Counted from the stretch's first letter, positions 12,501-27,500 are shown. The stretch: 64,000 bases of DNA from Hesperophylax magnus (GCA_026573805.1 JAIUSX010000097.1:7378001-7442000), one strand, 5' to 3'. Numbers and translations are program-made. The notes: generated from the letters alone by a model not told the origin.

Positions 12501-15500
12501 CCATTCTGTAACGTGCCACAAGTGTACTTTATATAATTTTTAGTCAGTAGGTAAATTGCGAAACAACATAAATTCATTAAATAAAATTCACTTGGGATTT
12601 GAATCCGCGGCCTTCGAATTGCTAGTTGACAACCTTACCCCTTGAAGACGGAGGCCGTCAAATTTTGGTAACGTGAAGAAGAAAAGTGATTCAATAATAT
12701 TTGGTTGAACCGTATATACGAGTACCTTAGTCTAGCTGCCGTCGTGTCGAAAACCCGCCGCAATCTGTTCAAATGAACATTAAGCAGGCCAGAAAATAGT
12801 CTATTGCAGTAGTTCAGATAAAAGACTAGAAAAAAATTCCTAAATTATCGATAGACCATGTCGATATAGGTACTTGTATCTTTTTTTCAAATTTGAATTA
12901 CATAAAGAAAGTAGATTTATCTAGGTAGATATCACCAAGTTGAACAGGTTATAATGTAGTGTTTTTCCAAGAATATGTATATTTTATGAATTATGGTTAA
13001 TTTGAGGCAAACATAGTTAGAAGAAGAAGAATGTAAAATTTTTGAGTGAAATATTTCAATTTTTTTTTTAAATGTGCCGAACATTTGTCCCTTTATTTTA
13101 ACATACAGCGCTATACCAAAAGCTTAATTACAAAACAAATGCTGTATCTAATTTTCCAATTAACAGTGCTCTTCATACCTTCAATAATATTTGTCTAAAC
13201 TGTAATATCGACATTTTTTCAGATTCATTGCCCATTAGTAAAAGAGGCATCATTTGAATGATATAAACTGCTAAATGTGCTTACATATATATAAATACTC
13301 ATACATACACACGTCACCCGGTAATTACTAAATATACATATCACATATAAAACATTACAAGGAAACATAGGTACCCACCATGAAATTTTGAATATCTGTA
13401 AATTTTTTCATCACTGTAACCAATGTACTGTTTGTTTCTATATTATATTAAATTAATTAAATAAACTGTCTAGAGGTAAGAGTTTTTAGAGAAATTGTTT
13501 AAATGAGATATCTGGGATTTTCTGCAATTTTATTAAGATAGCACAATTGTCGGTTGCAGGCAAAAAACACTTCCATTTTATTTTATGATACTGCTGACCA
13601 TGGATTCCACAAGCGCACAAGTCGTAGGTTCATGTGCTTTTCCTCGACAACAGCTTAATAAAGTTCAACAGACCTGTCATCTGGAGTCTGACCATGATCC
13701 TAGAAAAGTTCGTGAAGCGTGTCCTTGTGAATGAAAACGGACCTTTTTTCATTTGTAATAGTATGTTTAGTTCGAATACGTAGTTTTATATATCTGTAAA
13801 CTGACTATATTGTCAATCTACAAAGAATATGACCGATTTTAGTTTGAAAACTTATGAAATTACTCAAATATTAAGGGATAAAATATGTCGTTAAAATGGC
13901 CTGCGCCCACAACACTAGCTTGAAATGGATTGCAATTCAGAACGAAACGGAATTCTGATCTGAGATCTCAGGGCAATAAAAGTAAATAGAAAAGAATTGT
14001 AGGGGCGTATTGCACAAACAGAAACTTTATACTGAATCAATTAGACTTATAGGGGGACCGGTTTTGGGGACAAACAGGAAATATATTTTATTTCTTAGGG
14101 GGCACTCTCCCTAAACCACCCTTTGATTGATCATACTATTATAAAAGAAGGAATATGTATATTGCATTACTGATGCTACAATTATATGGGCACAGGGTAT
14201 AATATTATTTTACCTTCCATGCATTTTGCTGACATCCTGTTACTTTTTAGATAAATAAGTATTGATAAAAATAAGTAAGTAAATTTAAAAGCTACAGTCA
14301 CATAAGGAAAAGGTGTAATTCTTTTGATTTTTAAACATAAATAAAATTCAAATCATACGCTTTAAAAATACGCAGTAATGAAAAAAGATTTATTTTTTGT
14401 CCAATTTATTTACTGTTTGAACTATGATTGAGACCCAAATCGAAATGTAAAAGGTCCTTAATACAAGTATAAAAGCAGAGTGGTAAGTACGTTAAGTTAT
14501 TCACAAAACATTTCCATTAGGGCATTAGTTATATTGACTTTTGGAACGGAAGAAAGCATTAAAAACACATTACAGCATTACCTGAGTAAGAGCTGCAAAT
14601 ATTAGTTCGGGTTCGTGTTGACCGAACGCATCGCAAAAGGCTGTTTACTTGTTAAGTCTGTCAAATATAATGCATATTTATGAGAGCGTATTATATTACT
14701 AAGTCAATTTTGACATTTCTCATACTAAATCCTAGTCGCACGATGGGTGGTATAAAATCTCTCAATATTTATTTTTGTAATGCCGAAATTTAGTCTTGAA
14801 ATGTCGTCAGGCTCATGCATCATCCTGGGATGACGCCTGGCCTGGGGTGGTGGTTGTGGGTGGTGAAGGAGGTGGGGGTGAGTGGATAGCTAATACTGTT
14901 AATGAAGGCTGTGCCTGGGTAGGTATTGAAATACTTTAATCCTACCTGCCAGACCAATTTCGTCAGTAAACAATCTTTTATGCCCGGCTTGTGATTAAAA
15001 CACAAAACTCTGCCCATCAAAGGAGACCCTCGTTCAAGAGAGGAAAATTTGTATTTCTTTTTCGCTCTTGGTTTTTATCAGCATTTTTACAGAGGCAGCT
15101 TTATAACAGAACCCAAATAAAAGCGGATAAAGACCAACAAACAGAGACTGAGAGAGGAAATTGCATAAATAAGCAAATTTACTGTGTTTCATAGTCCATA
15201 ATATTTGTAAAGATATTTCTGAAACATGCTTCACAAAGGCAATAAAAATCATTTATGGTATTGATGAAACTCTGTTTCATCATTATAAAGTCAAACGTTA
15301 TTTTAATCTGTTGCTAACATAAACATTGCGTCACGATACGAAAGCATACAATAAGTCACTGTTTTAGATCAATGTACTACTAGTGGCAATCTCTTTACAT
15401 GTAGGTAGACTGTTTATCAATCATCAATAATTAAATCTACGAAAGAATTTACAACGCTTTTTAATGGCTATGTGTCTTTTAATCAAAAAAAATAAAAGTT

Positions 15501-18500
15501 TGCTTATTTTAACGAAAACGTATAGGTAATAGAATTCCTTTGAAGTGCTCCTGTCCTCCCTCCTCGAGATGAATCTCCACCGGACAAGCGGAAATATTTA
15601 TCGGATTTAATCTCGACATTCCCAAAGTAGTGGTAACAAAAAGATGTCTTGAGTAGAGTTTTCCTAATACCGCGAAACAATCGTCCGCGTCAGATATCCG
15701 TGGGAGAAATTGAGATATATTACTGCACGCAGAGACAGGGTAATTTCCAGATACATTATAAGGAGGGGAGGTTGAGGAAAAGCCTCTCGGAATTTCTCGG
15801 ACAATAAGCAGAAGAAAATTTATCGGAATGTCGATTTATACATGCGTCTAGCCATTGTGCCCTAATACTTTCCCTCCGATGACGCCACTTTGTCTTTTCC
15901 ATTTGTAATAAGACGATATCTGCCAAATGCCTTGTAAATTGCCCTGTTGGCTGTAGGTTGCATTTATTTTTTCAAAATATTAAATTATATCTTACCTAAA
16001 ATTTTAAAAAAATTGCTATATATGAGGTAGGTTTAAAATAGAAAGATATGTATTACTAACCTTATGTACAACTAAATCTTTATTTTTCTACGCCAGTTAC
16101 ATATTTTACCCTTATTGAGGAGTTCTGGGAATACGATGCGATAGATATATGTACGTTGTGCATCTTCTACAGGTACGTGGTGTAAAGTGTGATTTACATT
16201 GAATGTACAAAAAGTTCCCGCTTTCCAGGTGTGAGCAGAATTTTGTTTACATGGCATATTTTATTTTTTGGAGACCAGAGAATATATCTGCCTTTCACGA
16301 GAAATAATATATTACTCGTAGCAAAAGAGAATAATACGGCTGACGAAAGTATGAAAATAGTGTACGAATGTTTAATTTTTCCACCAGCTTTTTCAAAATA
16401 CGTAAAACATGAGACGCGCATATAAATATACAAATTTCAACTCTCCAGAAAATATAATATTTTAAATAATGTAAACATTTATATACAATATGTTTATTTA
16501 CGTATTAAATTATAATGTTTACTCTGCAATTTAATACGAAAGCCAATTTTGCTTTTCATCCCAAGTCGATAATATTTACAATCACTAAGCGAATATTCGT
16601 TTATAGGTAGACTCGATTTTTTAGCGCTGAGAAGACATCGTGGAATATATGACCAATATGACACATAAAACAAAAATATAGCCTTGTAACACAGCAAAAT
16701 ATATAATATAGCCTTGTAACACATCAAAAACATAATCTTCAGCAAATTAACTTAATTGAAATATTGAAGACAATATTAGCGATTCCTAAACGAAAATTTG
16801 AAACAGAAAAATCAAAAAAAGATACGGCTACAACTAGGACTCGAACCCTGGACCCTTGCATTGCCGAGGCACCACTCTACCAACTGATCTAAAGGGGCCC
16901 TACTCCTTCGGTCATATATAACAGTATCATACTTCGAATAAAAACTACCAGCATTGTATTTTTAGTTCGAGTTGAATCTTGCGATCATACATAAAGATAG
17001 CATCCAATAAAAATGTGCGGTGAGAAAATGAAGATTCCTGGGCAAGGCAAGGGTCCAGGGTCCGAGTGCCAGATGTGACCCTATATTTTTCTGATTTCTC
17101 TGTTTCAAATTTTCGTTTAGGAATCGCTAATATTGTCTTCAATAATTAAATATTACAATTTGATGTTTTACTCATTAAGTTATTCCAAGAATAAAAATAA
17201 TTTCATTGACTTCACAGAGCAAACATCACAAGATGAAAAGCTTTTTTCGGTGCTTTCGTATAGTCAACAAACGGAGAGGAATTTCCATCGGCACAAGATC
17301 AATAAGATAGGGTACATTACTTATTCTACTTGTATGACATAATTGGACCAATACCCCTTAAGTCGTAAATCGTCCTTTGAGTGAACAATAAAATACGAGT
17401 CAAGTGGCTCGGACAGGACACACTCCCAAGCAAAAACTCGAGACCCAACTGAGAGCCTTACATCAACATTGAATCACGCGCCCTGTTACAAGTAAAACGG
17501 TCACAAATCAATTTTACAGCACAACAGCCGCAGACAGAAATGCTCCGGTGAATGGTGAATGCTTTCCTCCAGTAACTAACTGTTGCCACCAGAGATATGG
17601 CAATAAATCAATAAGGTAAATGGTAACAGAGCTCTATAATAATACACCAACAGCTGGCCCCGGCCGCCAATTCCTTGTAATCGAATCAATGTTATCATGT
17701 CCAATCGTAAATATCATCCGCCGAACATGAAATTGCTGTCAATAGACACGAATCGGTTTGAGTTATAAGATTGATACCTGCGCGATTAATCGCTTTGCGC
17801 TATTGTTAATCCGAATTGACTAATGGCGTACAAGCTACGGAGATTTGGTGATAATACCGTTCTCTACAACTGTGGAGAATGTACTTCTAAATTAGAAAAG
17901 TTATGCTTTTTTGTGATGACTTGTTGTGTATATTTTGCGAAATTAAATAGAATAATAATACCAACTAGCAGTTAAAAACCCGCTCCGTGTACTATACTAA
18001 CAACAGTTACATTTAATAGGTACATATTAGGTCATTTACAGAGAGAGGGTGAGTATATATTGAAAATGGATTATTACAATATAGCGCCCCTGAGGTGATA
18101 TCTCACAAAAGCGGCGCTATACAAGTTGTCCAATAAATAAATAAATAAAATGTTTACATTTTATTGCGTACATATGTATTGATATACAACGGAAATAGAA
18201 AAAAATAATGTAATCTTATTAAACTTTATTTCATTAAAACACAAATAACTTTGTTTACACCACTTTATTATACAACCACTACATGTTTCATGAACGAAGT
18301 TCACCTCATCAGGAGTAAGTATACTCCGAAGTCAAAAATTAAATATGGATTACAGTTGGAAAGAAGAAGTGGAAGGAGGGGGGAGGGGTTAGAGTGGGCG
18401 GGGTTTATCAGAATTAGGAATTACAATATCATTAGACGGGAAAGACCAGTTGAGTGGGAAAATATTTAAAAGAGAGTTTATTAAAAAAAATCTTGTTAAT

Positions 18501-21500
18501 TATATCTGCTTTTATATTAACATGTTTTCTAATTTCTAAAAATATAAATGATTTATTTGCGATGATTTATATTATGTGTGAAGTATTTGAAGAACTGAAA
18601 AAACCACAAGCATATAACCATAAAACAATATATTCATAAAAAAAATAGCATTTAAAACGGTTATTCTAATAAATTGATAGTTGAAATACTAAATTAAACA
18701 TGATCTCTTCAAATGGTATATTTACCCTATTTCTAGAGATAAAAATAACTAATGGCGTAGAATTCTGTTTGTGGATAACGACACTTCTAAAATTATATAT
18801 AAAAACATTTCTGGTACTATTCAACCGGCGTTTTACACTAATAACAATTAAGAAATATATTCTTAATAATAAAAATAGCGATTATCAAACAAAAAAACGG
18901 GAGTTTATAAACTCAATTGGGATGATTGTAATTTCATTTACAAAGGTAGAACCAATAGAAACATTGAATTCAGAACTAAAGAACATCTCGGAGCTCTAAA
19001 TGGAAATAGTGAATCTGAGTTTGATCATCTTTTGAATAATGATAAAAATTCGGGTCTTAAAATAATAATAAAATAATAATCTTAATAACATGGGTATGAA
19101 TATCATTCTTGGAAATGAAAAGCTACAACATGTTCAAGTAACGAAATATTTGGGGTTACTCATAGACTCTAACCTCTCATGGAACTCCCATGTTGAGAAT
19201 GTAAAATCCAAAATTTCCCCGATAACCGGTGTACTCTATCGACTCCAAGGTGTGCTTCCCACATCTTTACTGCGTGCAACATATTATGCTATGATCCACT
19301 CCCACCTGAGTTATCTAGTTAGTATTTGGGGCACCATAACCAAAAAAAAAAAGTTTCGAAATACAAGTAATTCAAAATAGAGCCGTACGTAATATATATA
19401 ATCTGCCATGGGATACACATTAAACATATCAAAGATATATACTCACAGACACAAATACTTCCTTTTACGGTCCTGCCAAAGTATAACATCACAACTGCCA
19501 TTCTACAAATAATTCAACACTCCTCACACACCAACACTAAACCAGTCTTTAATTCTGACATACACCAGCACAAAACACGATCACAAAATCAAATATATTT
19601 ATTTCTTCATATGAAGCGGTTACTTTGTGATGTGACATTATAATTTAAAATTAAACAATAACTTTGTAAACATCACTTATAAGTGATGTTTACAAAGTTA
19701 TTGTTTAATTTTAAAATATATTTATCGTCACACTACGTACACGACCAAATTTGGAATTAACTCCTTACAATACATTGCACATAAGCAATATAACGCATTA
19801 CCTAGTAATTTAAAACTTCCGGCTACGAACAAAAAAACATTGGCAAAAGCTCTTAAAAGCTATTTCCTTAGCAGTTTCATTAATGACTAACACAATCTTT
19901 CTCCGGAACTCCATAATAACATCTGCGTTATTTATTTTAATGTATTTTATGTATTTGTCTTGTCCTTAATCTAATGTTGTCTTTCCCGAAATGAGTTTTA
20001 TAAACTCACTGGGTTTTTTTTTTTTTTTTTTTTAATAAATCAAATTGAATAATGTTATAATAATTATTAAGTTCTGCAAGTATTTCTATAATTTTTACAG
20101 TTTTTAATGTGACAGTTGTTTCTGCTTTTGAGGCCATTATCAAACTGTGGATATGTCCACACGGCGACGACTTATTTATATGATTTTATTTATCCCCACC
20201 CATTTAAATTTCTATAATGTTCAAGAATGATTCATTAAGAATTGTAATAACCAAAATATTTGGAAATCCAGCAGTGTTTATACACCTGTTAAAATTAATG
20301 ACCTAATGGTTTTCTTAATGGTTGGTACATTAAAAACTGTAAAAATAACAGAAATACTTGCAGAACTTAATAATTATTATAACATCATTAAATTTGATTT
20401 ATTTTAAATTTATTTAAAAAATTAAATGGAGTTCTACGAATTAAACACCAAAACAATAAATAAAACTCACTGGGAATAATACATTATAACTTTGTTATCA
20501 TTTTGTAATGTACTATCTTGTAATAAAAAAATAAAAAAAAATACTTCTCACAGGATATAAAGCATCGCAAATAAATATTTTTTAAATTTTAGAAATAAGA
20601 AAACATGTCAATATAAAATCAGATATAATTAATAAGCAAAAAAAAATTATAAACCCTTTTTCAATATTTTCCCACTCAACTGGTCTTTCCCGTCTAACGA
20701 TATTGTAATTTCTAATTCTGATAAAATCCGCCCACTCTTACCCCTCCCCCCTATTTCCACTTCTTCTTTCCAATTGTAATCTATATTTAATTTTTGATTT
20801 CAATGTATACTTACTCCTGATGAGGTGAACTTCGTTCATGTAACATGTAAAGGTTGTATGTAATTAAGTGATGTAAACAAAGTTATTTATGTTTTAATAA
20901 AATAAATAATGCCATTACAAAGTTATAATCTTCCAGAAGAAATTTTCTTATTAAACGCTTGTTAATGGTCAACTAATTGTTAGCTACAAATTTAAATATT
21001 CGCGCCATTCATTTGGTTCGTTTTTATACCGCCAGAGGGGCAGAGTGGTCGAATTTTGCCTGCAGACCCCCCATTCGGGATTTACCGGAAACATACGATT
21101 TGAATTCGACCAATCAGAGGGCCTACACCGTCCAGACGCTAGCGTAATAATACTATCAGATAATTCGCTCTCCAATAAACCTACTAATGGCCTTTTTACT
21201 AACAGTTTACGTATCAGTCCATTTATTTCTTCTAGTGAGTAATAAACTACTCTAGATAAAAAGAACATGATGAAGAAGTGGTAAGCGGCAAGTGGTTGCT
21301 AATATTTATTATGTCTACGCTTCATTTATTTCTGCGGAGGGCATAGACATAAGTAGAGTATAACATACTTATTTGTGATGGAAGAGATCTCAAATGGTGC
21401 ACATTCCGTGATAAAGCAAGAACCCGCAGTCTTAAGATGCGAGCTTAGCTTTTATCCAAGTCCACGTTTACCCGCAAACAAAGATGTGATTTATGGGGGA

Positions 21501-24500
21501 CATAACGTAAAACATTTACGTGTTTTTCAGGTTGACAGGTACAAGTGGTAAATAAAGGAGCTCTTCCGTTTCACCGGAGGGGTGGGTAGGTTGGCTGGGA
21601 GGGGGGGGGGACAGGAAGGGTGAAAACGAATCTACCCCCGTATTAATATTTCATGCCCCTGAAGCCTACCAACTTGCTGTAACTGTAGGCAAAGGAGCTA
21701 GCGAGGTAACCTACCAGAAAAATTGCCTCTCTGTATAATAAGATCCTCAGTAAAATCGTATTTATAAAAACCTTACGTGGTGATGCCGCAAGACACGAAA
21801 CAGGGCAAATAGGATAAAGGATCCTTCGCGGAACCACAATTTTTCATTATTTTTGGATATTATTTATCGCCTCTTTTTGAAAGGTTTTGCAAAACAATTT
21901 TAAAAATGATTCCGAAAAAATCTTCTCCTTACACTTACAAATTATTTTAATACAAGAACACGACTTCGCCTCACCTTTTAATATATTACAAAAACTTTAA
22001 TATTTCCTGACATTGGATCCCATAATTCGTGGATTGCAAAAAAACTCTTTTTTGATGTGATTACTTTTTTGTAAACCGAAAAAACATAGAACAGTGAAAT
22101 CCAAATATAAAATTATCCAATTTAATAATACAAAACATACGACATATTATTTCCTGGCCTGCATAGAAATCGCTGGAAATTCTGAAACCTGTAATATTAT
22201 ACGATGGACTCTGTCTGTGCCGGCTATGGATTATTCATATTTGGGGGGTTTTTTCATGAAATCCCACAAAGGAGCCCCTTAGCCGAAGCCAGGCAGGACA
22301 AACATTTTTGTATGGCGGATATTACTGAATATGCTGGCAATTTTACTTCACGTCATAATAGTACTCCAACTTCAAAGATTATCTTACTTTAGAAGTCTAT
22401 AATCTTTTAGAAAAATTGTCTTACATCGCCGCAGTTGCCATACTTAAAATTATATTTAAATTGTTACTGTATTATTTTTTTTTGTTTTTGGAGGCGTTTC
22501 GTACAAACATGTCGTCTTATTGCATGGGCGCGCACACACAGAAATCTTAGTCGCTTCAACTCCTCCATTGTAATAAAATAGCCACAAATCAAATTTATAG
22601 CATATCGACAGGTCTTGAGAAGGGCAAGAAGAAGAGGGAGGCTTTGTGGTTAGCGGGGTATGAAAGGTTGGGAGGGGGTAGCGAGAGAATAAATCACAAG
22701 AGCTGAAAGGTACGATACAAGAAGGTGAATTGCCCGTCTTGCGTCTCGTGCTATACAAATAATAACTAAATCGATATTTCTTCAGAATGGGTGAAACTCG
22801 ATAATGGAGCATAATGTTCCTTTAAACCGTATAGCAGATAAGAATCAAATCTACCATGAATCAATATGACATCGTCTTTCTTGCGTATTAAATAAACGCT
22901 GATTTGCATATTGTAAAATAAGATGTATGCTGGATTTTCTGATTGAATATTCTGAAAATAGTACGCTATGATAATAAAATGAATATGAAATAAAACAATA
23001 TGAATCACTAATGTATTGACATTTTTATCGACTACTGGTTTGGCTTACTCATGGATCACCGGGAAATAAATATTGAATTAAGCAATTTGTTTATGGCAGT
23101 GTATTATTTATCGTCTGCGAATGTGTATTATTCTGCCATAATGATGAAGTTTAAGTTTTAAGGTAAGTAGGTAGGTACATGATTTAGTGGTCGATTCAAA
23201 ATGGCAAAATTTCGTTATATAATATTAACTGTGTTTTGGTAAAACCCATCAAGCCACATCTTTTGAGAATGTTTCTATCCAGTAGTTTCATATAGTCTTC
23301 AAAGTACAATACGGTAAAGTATTTTTTGCTGATAATAAAAGTAGGTATTAATTGTCTGCAACAGGAAAAATACTAAGGGCGGCTTGCACCATAAGTTAAA
23401 TTTGGTTTAAATATCATTTTAAACACATTATTTGATTTAGAAGTCGAATTTTGAAGTCGACTTGGCGTCTTGCACCACAAAGTTTAATTCGTTAAATGCG
23501 TTTAAAGAACTGTCAAAGTTAAATACCCAAAAGGGGCTGATTAACCGAGTTAAACGTGTTTAGCCCTACTCATAAAGCAGTAATGTCATTTTTGTTTAGT
23601 TTATCCCTTCGATTTCTGATTGTGGTTAAAATCTATCTCATTTTAATTTGTATTCACAATGAACATTTGGGATTTGTTTTCTCACGATGATGGAGAAATT
23701 ATAAAATTATGGAAATTATAAATAAATTATACTTATAAGTAGACCGACTTATAAGTAGACCGTTTATAGTCAGAGAAGTAAACACAAGAACAACTTTATT
23801 TGAAACACTCAGTGCCAAGAAGTTTCAAAGAAGATTTCGTCTCAGTAAAGAAACGACATCATTATTAGTGCAAGAAATTGAACCTCAGTTAAAATTCAAC
23901 ACCAATAAAAACATCAGCGAGGTGCTCGTAACTTGGAGCTAACACTCCTTATCGAGGTGTACTTTGCAAGGTTGTAAACTTCTAATCATACCTACAGCAT
24001 TCTTATAATACTTTAAAACAATATATTATGTAAAAGAAATAAAAAAAAAAAAACAAAATTACTCGGATGATTGTTTTATTTTTAATTCCAACAACATAAG
24101 CTCTTTTTGTCTTATTTCATCATTATGTCTATTTGTTTTAACTTTTTCTTCATAAAATAAATGAACACACTATTATACCACACACACAATCACAAAATAT
24201 TTTGACACTTCAAGTAAAATGAAACATCGTAGCGTATAATACATCAATGATCGTAGCTGTTTTATTTACGCGTTGATGGCGGTAACCACGCGGTAACTGT
24301 TTTACCGACGCGTTAATGACGTTTAACTAAAATCGCCACCCAACTGCGTGGTGCAGGACGCAACTAAACGCATTTAAGTTAAATGTATTTAGGGTCTTAA
24401 ATTCGTTTAGTTAAATAAAATTTAAGATTAAATTTGCGATAGTTGGTGCAAGCCGCCCTAAGTGTAGTCACACACTCCTTGCTTCATTCACATTCAAACA

Positions 24501-27500
24501 TCAAACCGTTTTGTAGTCTAACCAATTAGTTGCCTGCAACGGGCAAAAAGCTGATTTAAGGCACATAAAATTATTTAAAAATAAAATCATATATTTAAAA
24601 GTATGCACACACTCATTGCTTCATACACATTCAAACATCAAATCATAAATATAAAATTAGGCACACACCTCTTGCTTCATCCACATTCATACATTACATC
24701 ACACACCACATTTTTAACCATTGGGTTCGGGCAAAAAGCAAAGTGTTGACACACACTCTTTGCTTCATCCACAAGCAAACACACATATTTTAATATATTT
24801 GTAGGCAAAACACTCCTTGCCTCATTTTTGTACATCAGTTTACAAAAATATTTTTTACCCATTAGTTGTCTGCAACGGGCAAAAAGCCAGTGTTTGTATT
24901 AAAAACATGATTTTTGTATTATTAACTAACTTTGTATTATGATTCCATTAACTGAGATTTTGTAGTTACATTAGATTGTTCTCACTTAAGTGTGAACTTT
25001 TAACTCTACCATCCGAGTGTGAACTGAAGCTTCTAATAAACCAAGTGTAATAAATAAATATATAAAATAGAAAAAATTGAAAACATAGAATAATAATTGC
25101 TTTCTATTAAAAAAAAATAATATAGTCGTTGGCCATGCGTCGGGAAAAGACATTTAAGTAAAGGGTACAGTAAAAGATAATGTACAAGTCGAAAATTTCA
25201 ACAAAAATGATTATAGTCCTCTCGGCAATCTCACAGGGAATTATAGAGTTACTACACAACACCTTCTACGAACGAACAGAAGCAAGTACAAATTTGAAAT
25301 ATAATTTATTTAACCTTTTCATCACTGCACTTTTGTTTCCACATATAAACCATATTTTATGCGTGATAACACCGTAAATATTTTTTTCTCTGAATAGTTT
25401 TATCTGTTTACTAATTTAGATTTTTTCTAATTTGTTTTTTTTTTATGTTAAGGCCTCAAAGGGTTATTTTTTATTAGCGAGAGAAAATCTTTCCCAGAAA
25501 CAATTGTTTAATTATATAATATGATAAAATTTAAAAAAATCAATTTCAGTCTAACCAAAACTGGATCTGTAATGACATTATATTTATGCTAAATATAAAG
25601 GCTACAATAAAGATTGCAACCTACAGATAAAATAGACGTCATGAGGAATACGCAAAATACGGGACGATTTGTTTAACAAAATCAAGAGAAATTAATATTT
25701 ATCTCAATGTTCCCGAGGAAAAACTCTGATATTGAAAGAGTTGACGATTAAATCATATTTGTATTATTATGTCTTATATATTCCGAAGTACCTAGCAAAG
25801 TAAATTATCCACAGAATCTGAAACTAAGATGAATACTTTTAGGAAACAACTCCAAAATGCCGTGCATATTCCAAGATTTGTAAAAAACGTATCCGGAGCA
25901 CATAAGCAGAGTAGGTTAAAGCCATTAATATTATCGAATAGAACGTGTATTCTGATTTGAACGTATCATTCTATAATTAAATATCTACTATCAACATCAA
26001 CATATCCCTTTTGAAGAAGAAGTATAAAACTATACATCTGGACAGCGTCAGTATTTCGTAACGAATTCTGTTTGAATTTTCATCAGATTTATCAAAGAAA
26101 CGTAGTTACTTTCGGTAGGTTTGATAGTTATATTTATCGTCTCTATTAATTGGCATTAGTTAAATTCATTATATAACATTTGTTTTCAATTAAAATACAT
26201 TTCATTAAAGGGAAGTAAGTTAAAGTGCGTGACTTACCAGTACTCCCTTCTGCCCTTATCTATAATGTGTATCTATCGTCCGTACAGACGATTGATGGTC
26301 CTGTATTCACGCATTTCTGTGAAGCACTTAAACTCTGAAATCAATAGCTATTGTTTAATTCACCCGATTGTTTGATAGTACCTGTGCCTCCCGTTTTTCT
26401 TAATTAAAAATAGAACGTTCCTTAACACGATATGTAAAATAGATAAATTAAATTGATAATCTTCAAGCATGAATACATATTACCTGTAAGGATTCTCTTT
26501 ACATTTCGCAGGGCCTTACTAATAAATGTGTTTTAAATTTGACACAACTGATAAACCTTTAATGTAGGGTAAATGGTTTTTTATCAGTTGTGACAATTTT
26601 AGAACAGGTTTATCGGTAAGGGTTGAGTGATTATTTTTTCTTATCTGTTAATTCTAAAAGAAAATAATAATAAATAATTTTGTGATTAGAAGAGGGAGAA
26701 ACTTTTTCACTATTTTTTTAAAATTATTTTGAACCTAACATATTAAAAAATAAACTGACTGGCAACGGCATTTTCACACTGGTGGAATTTGAAGGTGCCC
26801 TTGAGTCCCAATTGCTCCCAACCGTTTGGAGCCAGTCCCAATTGGGGTATGTTGTGAGGCTGAAGGTAGTGGGAAGGGGAAGGAAATGGGGAAGAGGAAG
26901 GTGGAAAAGTACCTGGCTCTTCGGATCTGATCACCAAACACGGTCAAAGCCATTTCAAGCAACGTTTAAAGTGTTAATGGTGGTCTTACACCAGGGCGAT
27001 ACTAAGAGTATCTTCCACTCGGACACGTGCCGCAAATATAGTACTTATTATTTTTAATGAGTAATTTGTGAAATAACATAAATAACACAAACAAAATTGA
27101 TTTGAACCCTCGACCTCCAGCTTGCTAGTCGAGAGCCTTACCCCTCGACCAAGGAGGAAGTCAAATTGGACATAATTCACGTGGTGTGTAATAGAGAGTA
27201 CGAAACTAATAAAGGTAATCTTTCCCATTAAAATAAAGAGGGTATTTTTACTATGTTATATGGAAACGATGGGAAATTATAATCAAGGTATGGGTAGCCA
27301 CAATGTTTTAAAAGCTAGCCACAATAAATGTGGCTTGCTTTTAAAAGGGCCAATGTTAGTTTTCGATGCATATTATAAAATTTGGTTAGTTTCCGAAATC
27401 AGAACCTTTCGATTAACTCAGACGGGATTTTAGATTTTCAAGGGCCAATTTTATGCTAGACTAACTAACTAAAACGAACAGTACTACATAGGCTATAATT

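Larger units (their letters stand above)
18222..20907. mobile_element. Penelope-like element block with inverted terminal repeats
   Basis: Two inverted repeats of about 250 bp (18222-18474 and 20657-20907) enclose AT-rich, decayed sequence. It includes a GIY-YIG endonuclease remnant at 18897-19064, the usual C-terminal domain of Penelope-like retroelements. The repeats carry a hammerhead motif (18266-18326) and its mutated partner (20806-20860), a known property of Penelope-like terminal repeats. A jockey-like LINE fragment, a palindrome and a MITE are nested within. No intact reverse transcriptase remains. Confidence 0.7.

Noticed and set aside
16830..16905. Functional tRNA gene on the minus strand
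   Set aside because: A and B boxes are good but acceptor and anticodon stems do not pair, and the sequence is part of an inverted-repeat element.
21590..21615. G-run as a G-quadruplex regulatory site
   Set aside because: A single uninterrupted 12-base G-run next to GGGAGG; no gene nearby to relate it to and such runs are frequent by chance or assembly.
24466..24900. CRISPR-like array
   Set aside because: Units are diverged, irregularly spaced and adjacent to eukaryotic transposon sequence in an intron; not a CRISPR array.
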